Source of the DNA: an uncultured Leptolyngbyaceae cyanobacterium
Lineage (GTDB): Bacteria > Cyanobacteriota > Cyanobacteriia > Leptolyngbyales > Leptolyngbyaceae
NCBI GenBank assembly: GCA_938023035.1
Contig: CALIDI010000030.1
Coordinates: forward strand, 1-56,602
Reading direction: 5' to 3'
Length of the DNA stretch: 56,602 nucleotides
Below the pieces are notes generated by a model. It was not told the origin of the DNA, ran no database searches, and saw nothing but the letters and a program-made list of their open reading frames with translations. Positions 7,202 through 15,747 of this stretch are shown here, one piece after another. Position 1 is the stretch's first letter, and the number at the start of each line of letters is the position of its first letter. The translations under genes were made by a program, and so were the position numbers.

Positions 7202-8381
7202 ATACACCACCGATGAAGATTGGGAATTGCTCGACGAGTTGGGAGTGGACTTGGCTCCCGAACCTGCTGGCCAGCGCTCGGCTAGAGAAGAACGCATCAT
7301 TGCTGGCTTCGCGGAAATCGAGCGGTTTGTCGAGGAACAGGGCAGACTCCCCCAGCATGGGGAAGACCGGGATATTTTCGAGCGGCTGTATGCCGTGCGG
7401 CTCGATCGCCTGCGGGAATTGGAGGAATGTCGGGCTATTTTGGAACCTCTAGACTCCCGTGGACTGCTCGATGCCGCAGCAGAGAGTCTGGGGGACGAGC
7501 CAGAGTTGAGCGATCAAGCCTTACTGGATGCTCTAGGCATTGATGCCACTTCAGCAAATGACATCACTCAACTCACCCATGTACGCTCACGTCGGGAAAT
7601 TAACACGGCTGAAGAAATCGCCCAACGTACCCCCTGCAAAGACTTTGAGCAATTCCAGCCCATTTTCGACCAAGTGCAGCAAGATTTACAGACGGGGGTA
7701 CGGCAAACCATCAAATACCAGGACAATGCATCTATCAACCAAGGTGATCTGTTCATCCTCAATGGTCAGAAGGTATTCGTCGCGGCCAAGGGTGAAGAAT
7801 TTATCAGTGATTATGGGGTTCCTAACTGTCGCCTGCGAGTAATCTATGACAACGGTACCGAGAGTGATTTGCTGCTGCGATCGCTCCAGCGTGCCTTAAA
7901 CAAAGACAAAACCAGCCGCCGCATCACCAATCCCGACTGGGGGCCTCTGTTTTCTCACACTGAAGCCGAAGATGATATCCAAACCGGTTATATCTATGTG
8001 CTCAGAAGCCGATCGGACGATCCCTTCATTGCCGAGAATCGATCCATCATTCATAAAATCGGCGTGACTGGCGGCGATGTCAAAAGCCGAGTTGCCCATG
8101 CTAAAAAAGATCCGACTTATCTGCTGGCAGAGGTAGACATTGTTGCCACCTTCAAACTCGCCAACATTAACCCGAAAAAGCTGGAGGCTCTCCTGCATCG
8201 GTTTTTTGACAGCGCTCGCTTGGATGTCCAGCTACCGGATCGCTTTGGCGTACCCGTGCAGCCGAAGGAATGGTTTTTTGTTCCGCTGAGTGCGATTGAG
8301 GAGGCAGTTGAAAAAATCAAGGAGGGAACGCTTGATCAATTTCGATATAATCCAGAAAGCGCCAGCCTCACGCAATTGTAA
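7194..8381 (+). CDS. GIY-YIG (T5orf172-type) nuclease with helicase-partner N-terminus
   Basis: This 395-residue protein carries a GIY-YIG domain at about 264-365. GYIYVL at 265-270 and KIGVT at 288-292 are the two signature strands, Arg299 is the likely catalytic arginine, LEALLHRFF at 330-338 holds the metal-binding Glu331, and EWFFV at 359-363 closes the fold as in T5orf172 proteins. Residues 1-130 are acidic and helical, including QGRLPQHGEDRD, a segment type seen in proteins paired with helicases. A middle domain (about 170-235) looks like a small beta-rich fold. The ATG lies inside the last codons of the helicase gene (ATGCCTAA overlap), so the two are translated together. A DNA-cutting role is likely from the catalytic residues; its target is unknown. 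Confidence 0.82.
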   Translation: MPKYTTDEDWELLDELGVDLAPEPAGQRSAREERIIAGFAEIERFVEEQGRLPQHGEDRDIFERLYAVRLDRLRELEECRAILEPLDSRGLLDAAAESLGDEPELSDQALLDALGIDATSANDITQLTHVRSRREINTAEEIAQRTPCKDFEQFQPIFDQVQQDLQTGVRQTIKYQDNASINQGDLFILNGQKVFVAAKGEEFISDYGVPNCRLRVIYDNGTESDLLLRSLQRALNKDKTSRRITNPDWGPLFSHTEAEDDIQTGYIYVLRSRSDDPFIAENRSIIHKIGVTGGDVKSRVAHAKKDPTYLLAEVDIVATFKLANINPKKLEALLHRFFDSARLDVQLPDRFGVPVQPKEWFFVPLSAIEEAVEKIKEGTLDQFRYNPESASLTQL

Positions 8382-8479
8382 TGTCACTCAGCACAAGGCA
8401 GAAAGCTGCCCTGCATGACGTTTGAGGCCTGTTTTTGTCCTCATCTTTCTGACCAAAGCTGTATTTGCCCGTTAATGCC

Positions 8480-9043
8480 ATGACCTCAGAGGAAATTGCT
8501 GCCACCCTCCAACAGATGTTTGGATCTGCGGCGGTCTCTGCTGCTCCCGGTTCTTGGCAAGTAGAGTTAGCAGATTTACGATTGCTGATCTTGCTGTCAG
8601 AGGATGAAAGTTGGCTGCGTCTACTGTTGCCGATCGCCCCCGCTCAGGATGCAGCTCCCTTTTTAGCGCAACTCCTAGAAGCTAATTTTGATGCAACCCA
8701 GGAAACCCGTTATGCCATTAGTCAAAATGCTTTGTGGGGAGTGTTTCAGCACAATCGGGCGAGTCTTCAGTCAGAAGACCTGGTCTCTGCTGTGCAGCAG
8801 TTGTTGTTGATGAAAAAAGAGGGCCTCGATTGGTGCTTTAATCAGCTGGTGGAGGAACGAGTGCGTCAAATTGTGAATCAGGCAAAGCAACAGGGGCAAA
8901 CCCTGGAGATGACGTTGCAAACCCTGGAGCGGTTCTATCAGGAGGGGCTGATGGGTGATATGGCCCTAGGACGAGAAGCCCAAGAAGAGACGCTAGCGGC
9001 TTGGCGGTATCAATTACAGCGGTTCTGGCATGAAGAGCCGTAG
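8480..9043 (+). CDS. Conserved hypothetical protein
   Basis: I do not recognise a named family. The 187-residue product (ATG at 8480; the frame is open back to a TTG at 8465) has an N-terminal half reading as an alpha/beta fold similar in style to YbjN or type III chaperone-like proteins. A long helical C-terminal half follows (about residues 105-185), rich in Gln, Glu and Leu and ending in HEEP. There are no membrane segments and no catalytic motif. It lies just after the defence island but has the codon style of the core genes, and it faces pdxJ convergently. It probably marks the return to the chromosomal backbone. Confidence 0.6.
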   Translation: MTSEEIAATLQQMFGSAAVSAAPGSWQVELADLRLLILLSEDESWLRLLLPIAPAQDAAPFLAQLLEANFDATQETRYAISQNALWGVFQHNRASLQSEDLVSAVQQLLLMKKEGLDWCFNQLVEERVRQIVNQAKQQGQTLEMTLQTLERFYQEGLMGDMALGREAQEETLAAWRYQLQRFWHEEP

Positions 9044-9185
9044 AACTTCTCCCTTCCCCCTTGGGTTTCGGATTTGCGACGTTGGCTAGCAAAAGCCCCG
9101 CAGCACTAGGGTCTTCAGTCAGATATTTGTCATATCCTCTGTTTCAGTCAATTTCAGTCAGTCCTACCGCCCCCAGGGGGTGCGC

Positions 9186-9908
9186 TTAGTACTCCCCGCG
9201 GATAGCTAACTTCATTTCGCGTACTGCCCGCTCCATGCCAACTAGGGCGGCACGGCTCACAATGCTATGGCCAATATTCAGCTCTTCCATGCCGGGCAGC
9301 AGCGCCAAAGGGCGCACATTCCAGTAGGTCAGCCCATGGCCTGCATTGACCCTCAACCCTGCGGCGATCGCCCGCTCGCAACCAGCGGCTAAAAGCTGTA
9401 ATTCCTTAGCTTGGGTAGCCTCATCGCGGGCATCGGCATAGGGGCCTGTATGCAACTCAATGAACTGAGCACGAATGCTAGCAGAGGCATCAATCTGAGC
9501 CGGATCGGCATCAATAAATAGACTAACCGGAATGCCCGCCTGTTGCAGGGTGTCAACCACTTGGGCCAGACGTTCCTGCTGACTGACCACATCTAGCCCA
9601 CCCTCGGTGGTCACTTCCTCTCGCCGTTCCGGAACCAGCGTAACGTAGTTAGGGCCAAGATCCAGCGCGATCGCCACCATTTCATCCGTCGCCGCCATTT
9701 CCAGGTTTAAATGGGTGCGCACTGTCTGACGCAACAACCGAATATCCCGATCCTGAATGTGCCGGCGGTCTTCCCTCAGGTGAGCGGTAATGCCATCTGC
9801 CCCTCCCAACTCGGCCAGAACGGCTGCCGCGATCGGATCTGGCTCTACGGTGCGCCGGGCCTGGCGAATCGTGGCAATGTGATCGATGTTGACTCCTAAG
9901 GTTGGCAC
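9186..9908 (-). CDS. pdxJ: Pyridoxine 5'-phosphate synthase
   Basis: PdxJ condenses 3-amino-2-oxopropyl phosphate with deoxyxylulose 5-phosphate to form pyridoxine 5'-phosphate, the last ring-closing step of the DXP-dependent vitamin B6 pathway. The product begins [18 protein letters not shown], shows HLREDRRHI (substrate-binding and catalytic His/Glu region) and ends with the [11 protein letters not shown] phosphate-binding loop. I chose the GTG at 9906-9908 because the family starts directly before LGVNIDH and because AGGAG lies a few bases upstream; this gives 240 residues, the usual length. The frame could extend to 9980, but that extension has no family likeness. A single gene, convergent with the hypothetical before it. 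Confidence 0.95.
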   Translation of the reverse strand: MPTLGVNIDHIATIRQARRTVEPDPIAAAVLAELGGADGITAHLREDRRHIQDRDIRLLRQTVRTHLNLEMAATDEMVAIALDLGPNYVTLVPERREEVTTEGGLDVVSQQERLAQVVDTLQQAGIPVSLFIDADPAQIDASASIRAQFIELHTGPYADARDEATQAKELQLLAAGCERAIAAGLRVNAGHGLTYWNVRPLALLPGMEELNIGHSIVSRAALVGMERAVREMKLAIRGEY

Positions 9909-9999
9909 AACCGTTCTCCTACAATCCTTTAGGAATGATTGTAGCGCTTGCCACTGGCATAGGGCTGCTGACGCTCTCAAGTGAGCAAACTGGATCGCT

Positions 10000-11334
10000 T
10001 TAAGGATGAGAACAGGCTAAGCGAATGCCGCTAAACTGCCAGCGGGCCGCCGCCGGAAAAAAGTTGCGATAGCTGGCGCGGATATGGCTTTGGGACGTAA
10101 CACAAGAACCACCCCGCAACACCATTTGATTACACATAAACTTGCCGTTGTACTCACCCACGGCTCCCGGTGCAGGCTGATAGCCAGGATAGGGCAGGTA
10201 GGCACTCTGGGCCCATTCCCAAACATCGCCAAACAACTGATCAGGGCGGCTATTTCCCCCAGCCGGAGCTGGATGCAGGCGATCGCTCTCGACAAAATTT
10301 CCCTGTAGGGGAACGTGGGCCGTTGCCACCTCCCACTCTGCCTCGGTTGGCAGTCGCTTGCCCGCCCAACGGGCATAGGCATCTGCCTCATAAAAACTGA
10401 CATGACAAACAGGTTCCTGTTCATTGAGGGGACGCAGCCCCGCCAAGGTCATCAACCACCAGGCCCCATCGATTTTTTCCCAATAGAGGGGAGCCTGCCA
10501 ACCCGCCGTCTGAACCGTGGCCCACCCCTCTGAAAGCCAGTACTCTGGCTTATGATACCCACCCGCCTGAATAAATTCCAGATATTCACCATTAGTGACC
10601 AGGCGACTTGCTAACCAAAAATCCTGCAGATAGACCGGATGACGCGGCGACTCATTATCAAAAGCGAAAGCCGGATGATCGCCCTCCGCCTCATACCCGA
10701 TGGAATATAGCCCACCTGGATAATCTAACCAGCTTTCTCTGGAGACTGCATCAGCCACCGAAAATTGCATTATATCCGTGCGGTAGGCAGGTCGTAGAGG
10801 GTTCAGGGCAAAATTGTACTTAATATCCGTCAGCAATAACTCCTGATGCTGTTGCTCGTGATGTAACCCTAGCTTTACCAAATCGACGACAGTCGGGTCA
10901 TCGCTCAAATCCGATAAAAGCTGTTGCATCGCTTGATCCACATAGGTGCGATAGCGATATACTTGTTCGACCGTGGGGCGAGAAAGCAAGCCCCGCTGTG
11001 GACGTGGATGCCGTTGACCTACCGCCTCATAGTAGGAGTTAAACAGGTATCCAAGCTGAGGATGGAAAACCTCATATCCAGCTAGGTGAGGAAGCAGTAA
11101 AAAGGTTTCAAAAAACCAGGTGGTATGGGCCAGGTGCCACTTTGGTGGACTGACATCTGGCATTCCTTGAATGCCGTAGTCTTCAATTTCTAGCGGTTGA
11201 CAAAGCTGCTCACTAAATTGTCGAACCCGTTGGTAGAAGTGGAGCAGCGTGTCGTGCTCCACTCGCAGGCTACCAGAATGACTGGCGGCAGCTACTTGAG
11301 CATTCACCAAAGCGGTCGATATTGATGGTTGCAT
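10000..11334 (-). CDS. egtB: Ergothioneine biosynthesis sulfoxide synthase EgtB
   Basis: EgtB is a non-heme iron enzyme that joins a cysteine-containing thiol to hercynine in ergothioneine synthesis. The 444-residue product has the two expected domains. An N-terminal DinB-like helical domain carries [10 protein letters not shown] (around 67-76) and HHEQQHQE (158-165), which together supply the iron ligands. A C-terminal formylglycine-generating-enzyme-like domain contains the GGSLYSIGYE-type start, [13 protein letters not shown] and [10 protein letters not shown] strong terminal FGE motif [21 protein letters not shown] is also present in part. No egtD (histidine methyltransferase) or egtC lies next to it. 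The transcript may begin in the spacer before 11335. Confidence 0.93.
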   Translation of the reverse strand: MQPSISTALVNAQVAAASHSGSLRVEHDTLLHFYQRVRQFSEQLCQPLEIEDYGIQGMPDVSPPKWHLAHTTWFFETFLLLPHLAGYEVFHPQLGYLFNSYYEAVGQRHPRPQRGLLSRPTVEQVYRYRTYVDQAMQQLLSDLSDDPTVVDLVKLGLHHEQQHQELLLTDIKYNFALNPLRPAYRTDIMQFSVADAVSRESWLDYPGGLYSIGYEAEGDHPAFAFDNESPRHPVYLQDFWLASRLVTNGEYLEFIQAGGYHKPEYWLSEGWATVQTAGWQAPLYWEKIDGAWWLMTLAGLRPLNEQEPVCHVSFYEADAYARWAGKRLPTEAEWEVATAHVPLQGNFVESDRLHPAPAGGNSRPDQLFGDVWEWAQSAYLPYPGYQPAPGAVGEYNGKFMCNQMVLRGGSCVTSQSHIRASYRNFFPAAARWQFSGIRLACSHP

Positions 11335-11585
11335 GAGTTTGGGGTCAGAAGTCGGAAGGTCTTTATAGATTCAGAAGGTCTTTATAGACTGATTATCCTG
11401 CTTTGGGCCAAAATCGGGTGAGAACAACCCAATCCTAGAATGAGGACAGCCTGAGTCAGGTCTGAAAAATCCCTGGCCCCCTCAACTTTGCCTACCACGG
11501 TCTACAGCGTTGCTGATTCAAGCGATGAATTGATGGTTGAAAGCCCTAAAAGCTCGTTCAGAATTTTGCCAAACCCTATCGCGAT

Positions 11586-12863
11586 TCAGCAACGCCCACT
11601 GTCTACCTTACGGTTGCCTCCATGCATTCGATCCACTAAGTCAATCAAGGCAGCAGCAGCAAACATTCCAATCATGGGGATGCTAGGAAAGTGATAGCGA
11701 TCTTGGGCAACAATGACGGCATTGATGGCTGTAAAGTAACCCCAAAATAAAAGACTTGGGTTCCTGATCGCTGTGAGCCAGCCATTGACTTGAATGTACA
11801 AAACGACACCGATTAAACTCAGCCCCAACACAGGGAGCCAGTAAAGTTGATTCAGGATTTTAAGGGGCAAAAGTATCCAACTGCCGTAGCGGCGGCTTAG
11901 GCCTGCTTCGTTCCATGAGATTCCAATACTTTCACGGCTGTAGGTATCGACTACGCGCTTCACTGTGCGTATGGCAAACAAATCGGGGCGCTCTTTGATA
12001 TGGGCGATCGCAAGGTCTTTGAGATACCTATCCCGCTCGGCTTCATTCATCCCCTGGGTTTCAGGCGGCAAGTCCATATAACCTCCAGACGACGCAGGGT
12101 TATTTCCCATCCACAGGTTGGCACCCCCATTGGTTGAAATCGTCACGGCTCGACCAAAGGCCTGTGCATTGCGAAGGGTCCACGGTGCAATTAGTAAAGC
12201 CATGACTGTCAGCATAATCACTGTTGAGGCCAGGCTTTTAAGAATCTCTTTTGTTTTCATGTAGCGCAAAAACATCAGCAATATAGGCACTAGCAAGGCG
12301 GTGGGTCTCACATAACTGGCGGCAGCCAGAACAACGCCAAGAAAAATTGCCTTCAGCAGAAAGGGAACGCTCTGCGCCTCCCAGAGCGCCAGGGCTGCCA
12401 CAATTAGAAATGTAAAAATGGGTTCACTGGCTAACACCGTAACAAACTGAATCTGACTGACCCAGAGCGCTAATAACACCCCTGTGATGACGGCAACCCG
12501 ACGATGAAACCATTTTTCTGCCAGGTACATCGAGAGCCAGATTGTGGCCAACCCTAACAGGATATTGAGGCCCACAATTGGCGCATAATGATGGCCAAAG
12601 CTGCGATAGAGCAGAGCGTAAACAAATGACGTACCTACTGGCCAGTAAGCAGTTGGATGATCACAATCCCAACCATAGCTCTGGCAATTGGCCAGGTTTT
12701 GGGCAAAGGTATCGTAGGCATTGCTATCAGATACTGGCTCCACAGGAACCGCGATCGCCCAAATCAGCCGAAGGACGAATGCAACAACCAAAATCCAGCG
12801 ATAGTAGCGCTGACTTTGAAGAAATCCCTCATCTTTTAGAGGCGATCGCAGCAGCGTAAACAT
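11586..12863 (-). CDS. GT-C type glycosyltransferase, ArnT/PMT-like membrane protein
   Basis: This 425-residue integral membrane protein has roughly ten hydrophobic segments. The first is at residues ~24-40 and is followed by the acidic loop VEPVSDSNAYDTFAQ, where GT39/ArnT-like enzymes carry their catalytic Asp. Further landmarks are HPTAYWPVGTSF, a large extracytoplasmic loop at ~215-285 (including GNNPASSGGYMDLPP), and a membrane-bound C-terminus with DRYHFPSIPMIGMF. Such enzymes use polyprenyl-phosphate sugars to modify lipids, glycans or proteins on the outer face of the plasma membrane. Acceptor and sugar cannot be told from the sequence. The neighbours are unrelated. Confidence 0.75.
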   Translation of the reverse strand: MFTLLRSPLKDEGFLQSQRYYRWILVVAFVLRLIWAIAVPVEPVSDSNAYDTFAQNLANCQSYGWDCDHPTAYWPVGTSFVYALLYRSFGHHYAPIVGLNILLGLATIWLSMYLAEKWFHRRVAVITGVLLALWVSQIQFVTVLASEPIFTFLIVAALALWEAQSVPFLLKAIFLGVVLAAASYVRPTALLVPILLMFLRYMKTKEILKSLASTVIMLTVMALLIAPWTLRNAQAFGRAVTISTNGGANLWMGNNPASSGGYMDLPPETQGMNEAERDRYLKDLAIAHIKERPDLFAIRTVKRVVDTYSRESIGISWNEAGLSRRYGSWILLPLKILNQLYWLPVLGLSLIGVVLYIQVNGWLTAIRNPSLLFWGYFTAINAVIVAQDRYHFPSIPMIGMFAAAALIDLVDRMHGGNRKVDSGRC

Positions 12864-13037
12864 AGTTTATCCCCACCTATCCTTGATGTATTTCATCGCG
12901 TTACACCTGACAAACCGCCAGCTTCCAAGTACGCGATGCAATCAGATAGAGGCTGCGATTAGGGTTAGAGAGAGTGAAACCCCCTATCTAGGGGCGCAGC
13001 CCCCCAACCCCCTGCTAAAAATTAACTAGTGGACTCA

Positions 13038-13171
13038 GGCATCAGCCTAGCTCCCCTTTCCCCTGTCTGAAATGCCCATTAGGGCTATACTCCGCTACCA
13101 AAGTGGAAGAGGGGCTGAGGGATGAGGGCGGCTAAGACTAGTCCAGAAATTTCCTGCCTTACTGTGCTAGG
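13038..13171. repeat. Dispersed intergenic repeat, copy 1
   Basis: This stretch shares an ordered set of blocks with 47923-48128: a GGCATCAGCCTAGCT-like start, AATGCCCATTAGGGCTATAC, a GATGAGGGC block, an AGACTAGTCCAGAAATTT-like block and CCTTACTGTGCTAG at the end. Copy 2 has about 70 bp more in its middle. A third partial copy of the core is at 26138-26170 on the other strand. All copies are intergenic. Confidence 0.7.
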
Positions 13172-13318
13172 AGTTGGCTACTTACGTAAAGCGTCAAGTC
13201 GTCAACCAACTTTGACAGGTGCAAAACACTTTCGACAAATCTACAGCGAAGTTTTATGGCACTTTTATAAGGATTGGGGGTAGATGAAGAGACCATGAAA
13301 TGACAATAGGGTAAACAC

Positions 13319-13495
13319 GGTTCCTGATTGACTGACAAAACCTGGGCACCGGGCGGTTGAAACCGCTGCGACATCAACAAAGTCGGGCGCTGCCTCTCTA
13401 CCCTTACCGAAAACCCGCGCAGGCGGGCTTTGCATCTGTAGGCGCGGCTTCCAGCCGCCAGCGAAAAAGTTTTGTCAATCAACGAGCACGGTTTT
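13319..13495. mobile_element. MITE-like element with imperfect terminal inverted repeats
   Basis: The left end CGGTTCCTGATTGACTGACA followed by AAAC is an imperfect inverted copy of the right end, which reads GTTTTGTCAATCAACGAGCA then CGG. Between them lie small palindromes typical of cyanobacterial short repeats (GGCGGTTGAAACCGC; CCCGCGCAGGCGGG; GGCGCGGCTTCCAGCCGCC). About 175 bp, no transposase gene. It could be a non-autonomous element mobilised in trans. Confidence 0.55.
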
Positions 13496-13621
13496 TATAG
13501 AAATCAATGAGTACGGTTTTCATAGAATGGATAGGGAGGATGCGGCAAAATGTCAATTAATTTAGAGTTGCATGGCACGCGTTTTGGCCAGAGTATTCAC
13601 TGAATAAACGAAAAATAAACA

Positions 13622-13653
13622 AAAGGGGAAATCATCGATAATAATCTCCCCTT
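13622..13653 (-). terminator. Rho-independent terminator of rpmB
   Basis: Read on the minus strand, AAGGGGAGAT pairs with ATTTCCCCTT (9 of 10 bp) around an 11-nt loop, and a T-rich run (TTTTGTTTATTTTT) follows. It lies about 57 bp behind the rpmB stop. Confidence 0.75.
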
Positions 13654-13709
13654 CTCTGCGTGAATCAATTTTCCCCGGTAGGTGGATCGGACTTGAATCA
13701 GAACTCAAC

Positions 13710-13946
13710 CTAGAGCTTGGTTAAATCCAGCCCAGCTTCCTTCGCAAATTCTCCCAGGGTCTTATGCTGTAAGGTTTTAATCGCCTTGGTCGAAAGACGC
13801 AAGCGCACCCAGCGGTTGCCTTCTTCCCACCAAATCCGCTTCCACTGTAGATTTACCTCTTGCAGCTTTTTGGTACGGCGGTGAGAGTGCGAAATCGCAT
13901 AGCCATTGTTCGCTCTCTTGCCTGTGAGTTGACATCGACGTGACAT
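13710..13946 (-). CDS. rpmB: 50S ribosomal protein bL28
   Basis: This 78-residue basic protein has the bL28 hallmarks: the N-terminus [20 protein letters not shown], then [14 protein letters not shown], then [12 protein letters not shown] and a short acidic C-terminus ending DLTKL. It is a structural protein of the large ribosomal subunit. Length is normal for cyanobacteria. It stands alone on the minus strand with a clear terminator downstream, so it is probably transcribed by itself from the spacer at 13947-14184. Confidence 0.97.
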   Translation of the reverse strand: MSRRCQLTGKRANNGYAISHSHRRTKKLQEVNLQWKRIWWEEGNRWVRLRLSTKAIKTLQHKTLGEFAKEAGLDLTKL

Positions 13947-14184
13947 AGCTGTTGTCTCCGGGGTTCTGATTTAGTCCAGTTCACTATCTTACACTATGAC
14001 AGAGGCTTATATCTCTACTGTTTTGAATTTTAGTGAATTTTAGCGCCATAGTCACCTGATTAAACACGGCGTATAGAGTCGGAACCCATGACTTAGGGGC
14101 ACTTTGCCCCCACCCCTTCCTACCCAATGGCCGAATCAATCTGGTGATAGCGATACTGCCGCTGCTATTCAGCAGCGGTTGTAA

Positions 14185-14958
14185 TTATCCTAAAGCCACA
14201 TCTAAGAATGTCATAGTAACAAACCCGACCATTACTCCGATTGTTCCTTCTTTTTCTAGCCCCTTACGGTGGGATTCAGGAATAATTTCGTCGCTGATGA
14301 TGAAGAGCATTGCTCCTGCAGCCAGTGCCATTCCCCAAGGTAGAATAGCATTTCCTAAACTCACAACACCGGCCCCAAACATGCCGCCAATAGGCTCAAC
14401 TAGGGCTGTGAGCAGTGAAATCCACAACGCATAACCGGCAGAGTAACCCTGCGATCGCAGTGCCACGGCCACGACTAACCCCTCTGGCATATTCTGCAAC
14501 CAGATACCAATCGCAACGGGCAACCCCGTCTCAAAGTTGCCGCTCCCCACACTGACTCCTACCGCCAATCCCTCTGGAAAGTTATGCAGAGCGATGGCCG
14601 CAATAAACAGCCAGATACGAGCCAGATGCACCTGCTCGACTGCTTCAACTCCTTTGAAAAAGTGCTCATGGGGAAACTGGGCATGGATAAAATTCAGCAC
14701 CCAACCGCCCAACAAAATCCCAATCAGCATAATGCTTGCGGCAATCCAGCGGGAGTACCCCTGGTCAATGGCGGCTTCAGCCCCTGGCATCACTAGAGAA
14801 AAGGCCGTAGCCGCCAGCATCACTCCACCCCCAAAACCCAGAAGAATGCCCTCAACCCGTTGGGTGATTTTAGGAATGAACAAAACAGGTAGGGCACCCA
14901 ATACTGTTCCTAACCCTGCCAGAAAGCTGGCAAAGACCGCAATCAAAAAATTGGGCAT
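14185..14958 (-). CDS. ZIP family metal transporter
   Basis: This 257-residue protein has about eight membrane segments and the two ZIP metal-site motifs: ALHNFPEGLAVG in the fourth helix and LQNMPEGLVVAVAL in the fifth. A loop with the histidines HAQFPHEHFF lies between TM3 and TM4. The form resembles the GufA/ZupT branch, which imports zinc and sometimes iron or manganese. The ATG lies only 15 nt behind the stop of ctaE, so it is probably the last gene of the cytochrome oxidase operon, a hint that metal supply is tied to oxidase production. The metal is not known. Confidence 0.9.
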   Translation of the reverse strand: MPNFLIAVFASFLAGLGTVLGALPVLFIPKITQRVEGILLGFGGGVMLAATAFSLVMPGAEAAIDQGYSRWIAASIMLIGILLGGWVLNFIHAQFPHEHFFKGVEAVEQVHLARIWLFIAAIALHNFPEGLAVGVSVGSGNFETGLPVAIGIWLQNMPEGLVVAVALRSQGYSAGYALWISLLTALVEPIGGMFGAGVVSLGNAILPWGMALAAGAMLFIISDEIIPESHRKGLEKEGTIGVMVGFVTMTFLDVALG

Positions 14959-14973
14959 GGAAGCAGCAACACC

Positions 14974-15603
14974 CTAAAGAATGTAAAGCAATAGAAACAG
15001 TACAATCCAGACGACATCGACAAAATGCCAGTAGACTTCGGCGGCTTCAATGCCGAAATGGGAGGTTTGAGAGTAGTGCCCTGCCTGTCGCGATCGCCAC
15101 AGGACGGCCAAAATCAAAATCAGCCCAAAGCACACATGCAGACCATGGAAACCCGTCAACACATAGAACGTACTAGCATAAAGGTTTGTCTTTAAACCAA
15201 ATTCTAGGTTGAAATACTCCACAATTTGCCCAGCCAGAAAAATAGCGCCCATCAAGGCCGTAAGCACAAACCATTTTTGAACCGCTTTCACATCCCCTTG
15301 CTTGATAGCCGGTTCGGCCTTATGGATGACGAAGCTACTGGCAATCAGGATAATTGTGTTGATACCGGGTAGGAGCAATTCCCGTTCTGGGGTACCTTCG
15401 GGGGGCCAAGTCGGGGCAACAGCCCGAAAGGTGAGATAGGCCACAAACAGCCCCAAAAAGATCATGGCTTCTGCCACCAAAAACACGATCACCCCAAAGA
15501 CACGGTGATCGGGATGAGCTTCATGGCCATGCCCGGAGGCCTCAACCTCACTGACATGATAGTTAAGAGCCGCTTTAGAAGGGTCAATCGTAGAACCAGT
15601 CAT
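14974..15603 (-). CDS. ctaE: Cytochrome c oxidase subunit III
   Basis: The 209-residue product is the five-helix form of subunit III: HRVFGVIVFLVAEAMIFLGLF in the first helix (with the conserved Glu), then LLPGINTIILIASSF, then GFHGLHVCFGLILI and a final HFVDVVWIVLF helix. It stabilises the catalytic subunit I and helps proton uptake in the aa3-type terminal oxidase. It follows ctaD with a spacer of ~145 bp that contains short GTCAGTAGTCGG-like direct repeats, and it precedes the ZIP gene. The ATG at 15603 is the only plausible start. Confidence 0.96.
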   Translation of the reverse strand: MTGSTIDPSKAALNYHVSEVEASGHGHEAHPDHRVFGVIVFLVAEAMIFLGLFVAYLTFRAVAPTWPPEGTPERELLLPGINTIILIASSFVIHKAEPAIKQGDVKAVQKWFVLTALMGAIFLAGQIVEYFNLEFGLKTNLYASTFYVLTGFHGLHVCFGLILILAVLWRSRQAGHYSQTSHFGIEAAEVYWHFVDVVWIVLFLLLYIL

Positions 15604-15747
15604 GAATGTTGTGAGTAGTTAGGTCAGTAGTCGGTCAGTAGTCAGCAAATCTTAGACAGAGACAAGCACGCCGAGAAAAACCCGTGCATTTCCCCTGATC
15701 GGGCTGCGTTTAGCCAGATGACCAGGGGTAAGAAGGGAACTGCCCAC

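Larger units (their letters stand above)
12864..13709. other. 846-bp repeat-rich spacer between the GT-C gene and rpmB
   Basis: No convincing gene. The spacer holds a dispersed repeat copy (13038-13171), a MITE-like element with inverted ends (13319-13495), a short direct repeat right behind it (two ~25-bp copies of ATCAAYGAGYACGGTTTT at 13477-13528), and the rpmB terminator near 13622-13653. A 107-codon reading frame that crosses the MITE-like element is not believed to be a gene. Confidence 0.6.

Noticed and set aside
13159-13482. 107-codon open frame on the minus strand
   Set aside because: It runs through the MITE-like element and its palindromes and has no family likeness or ribosome-binding site.
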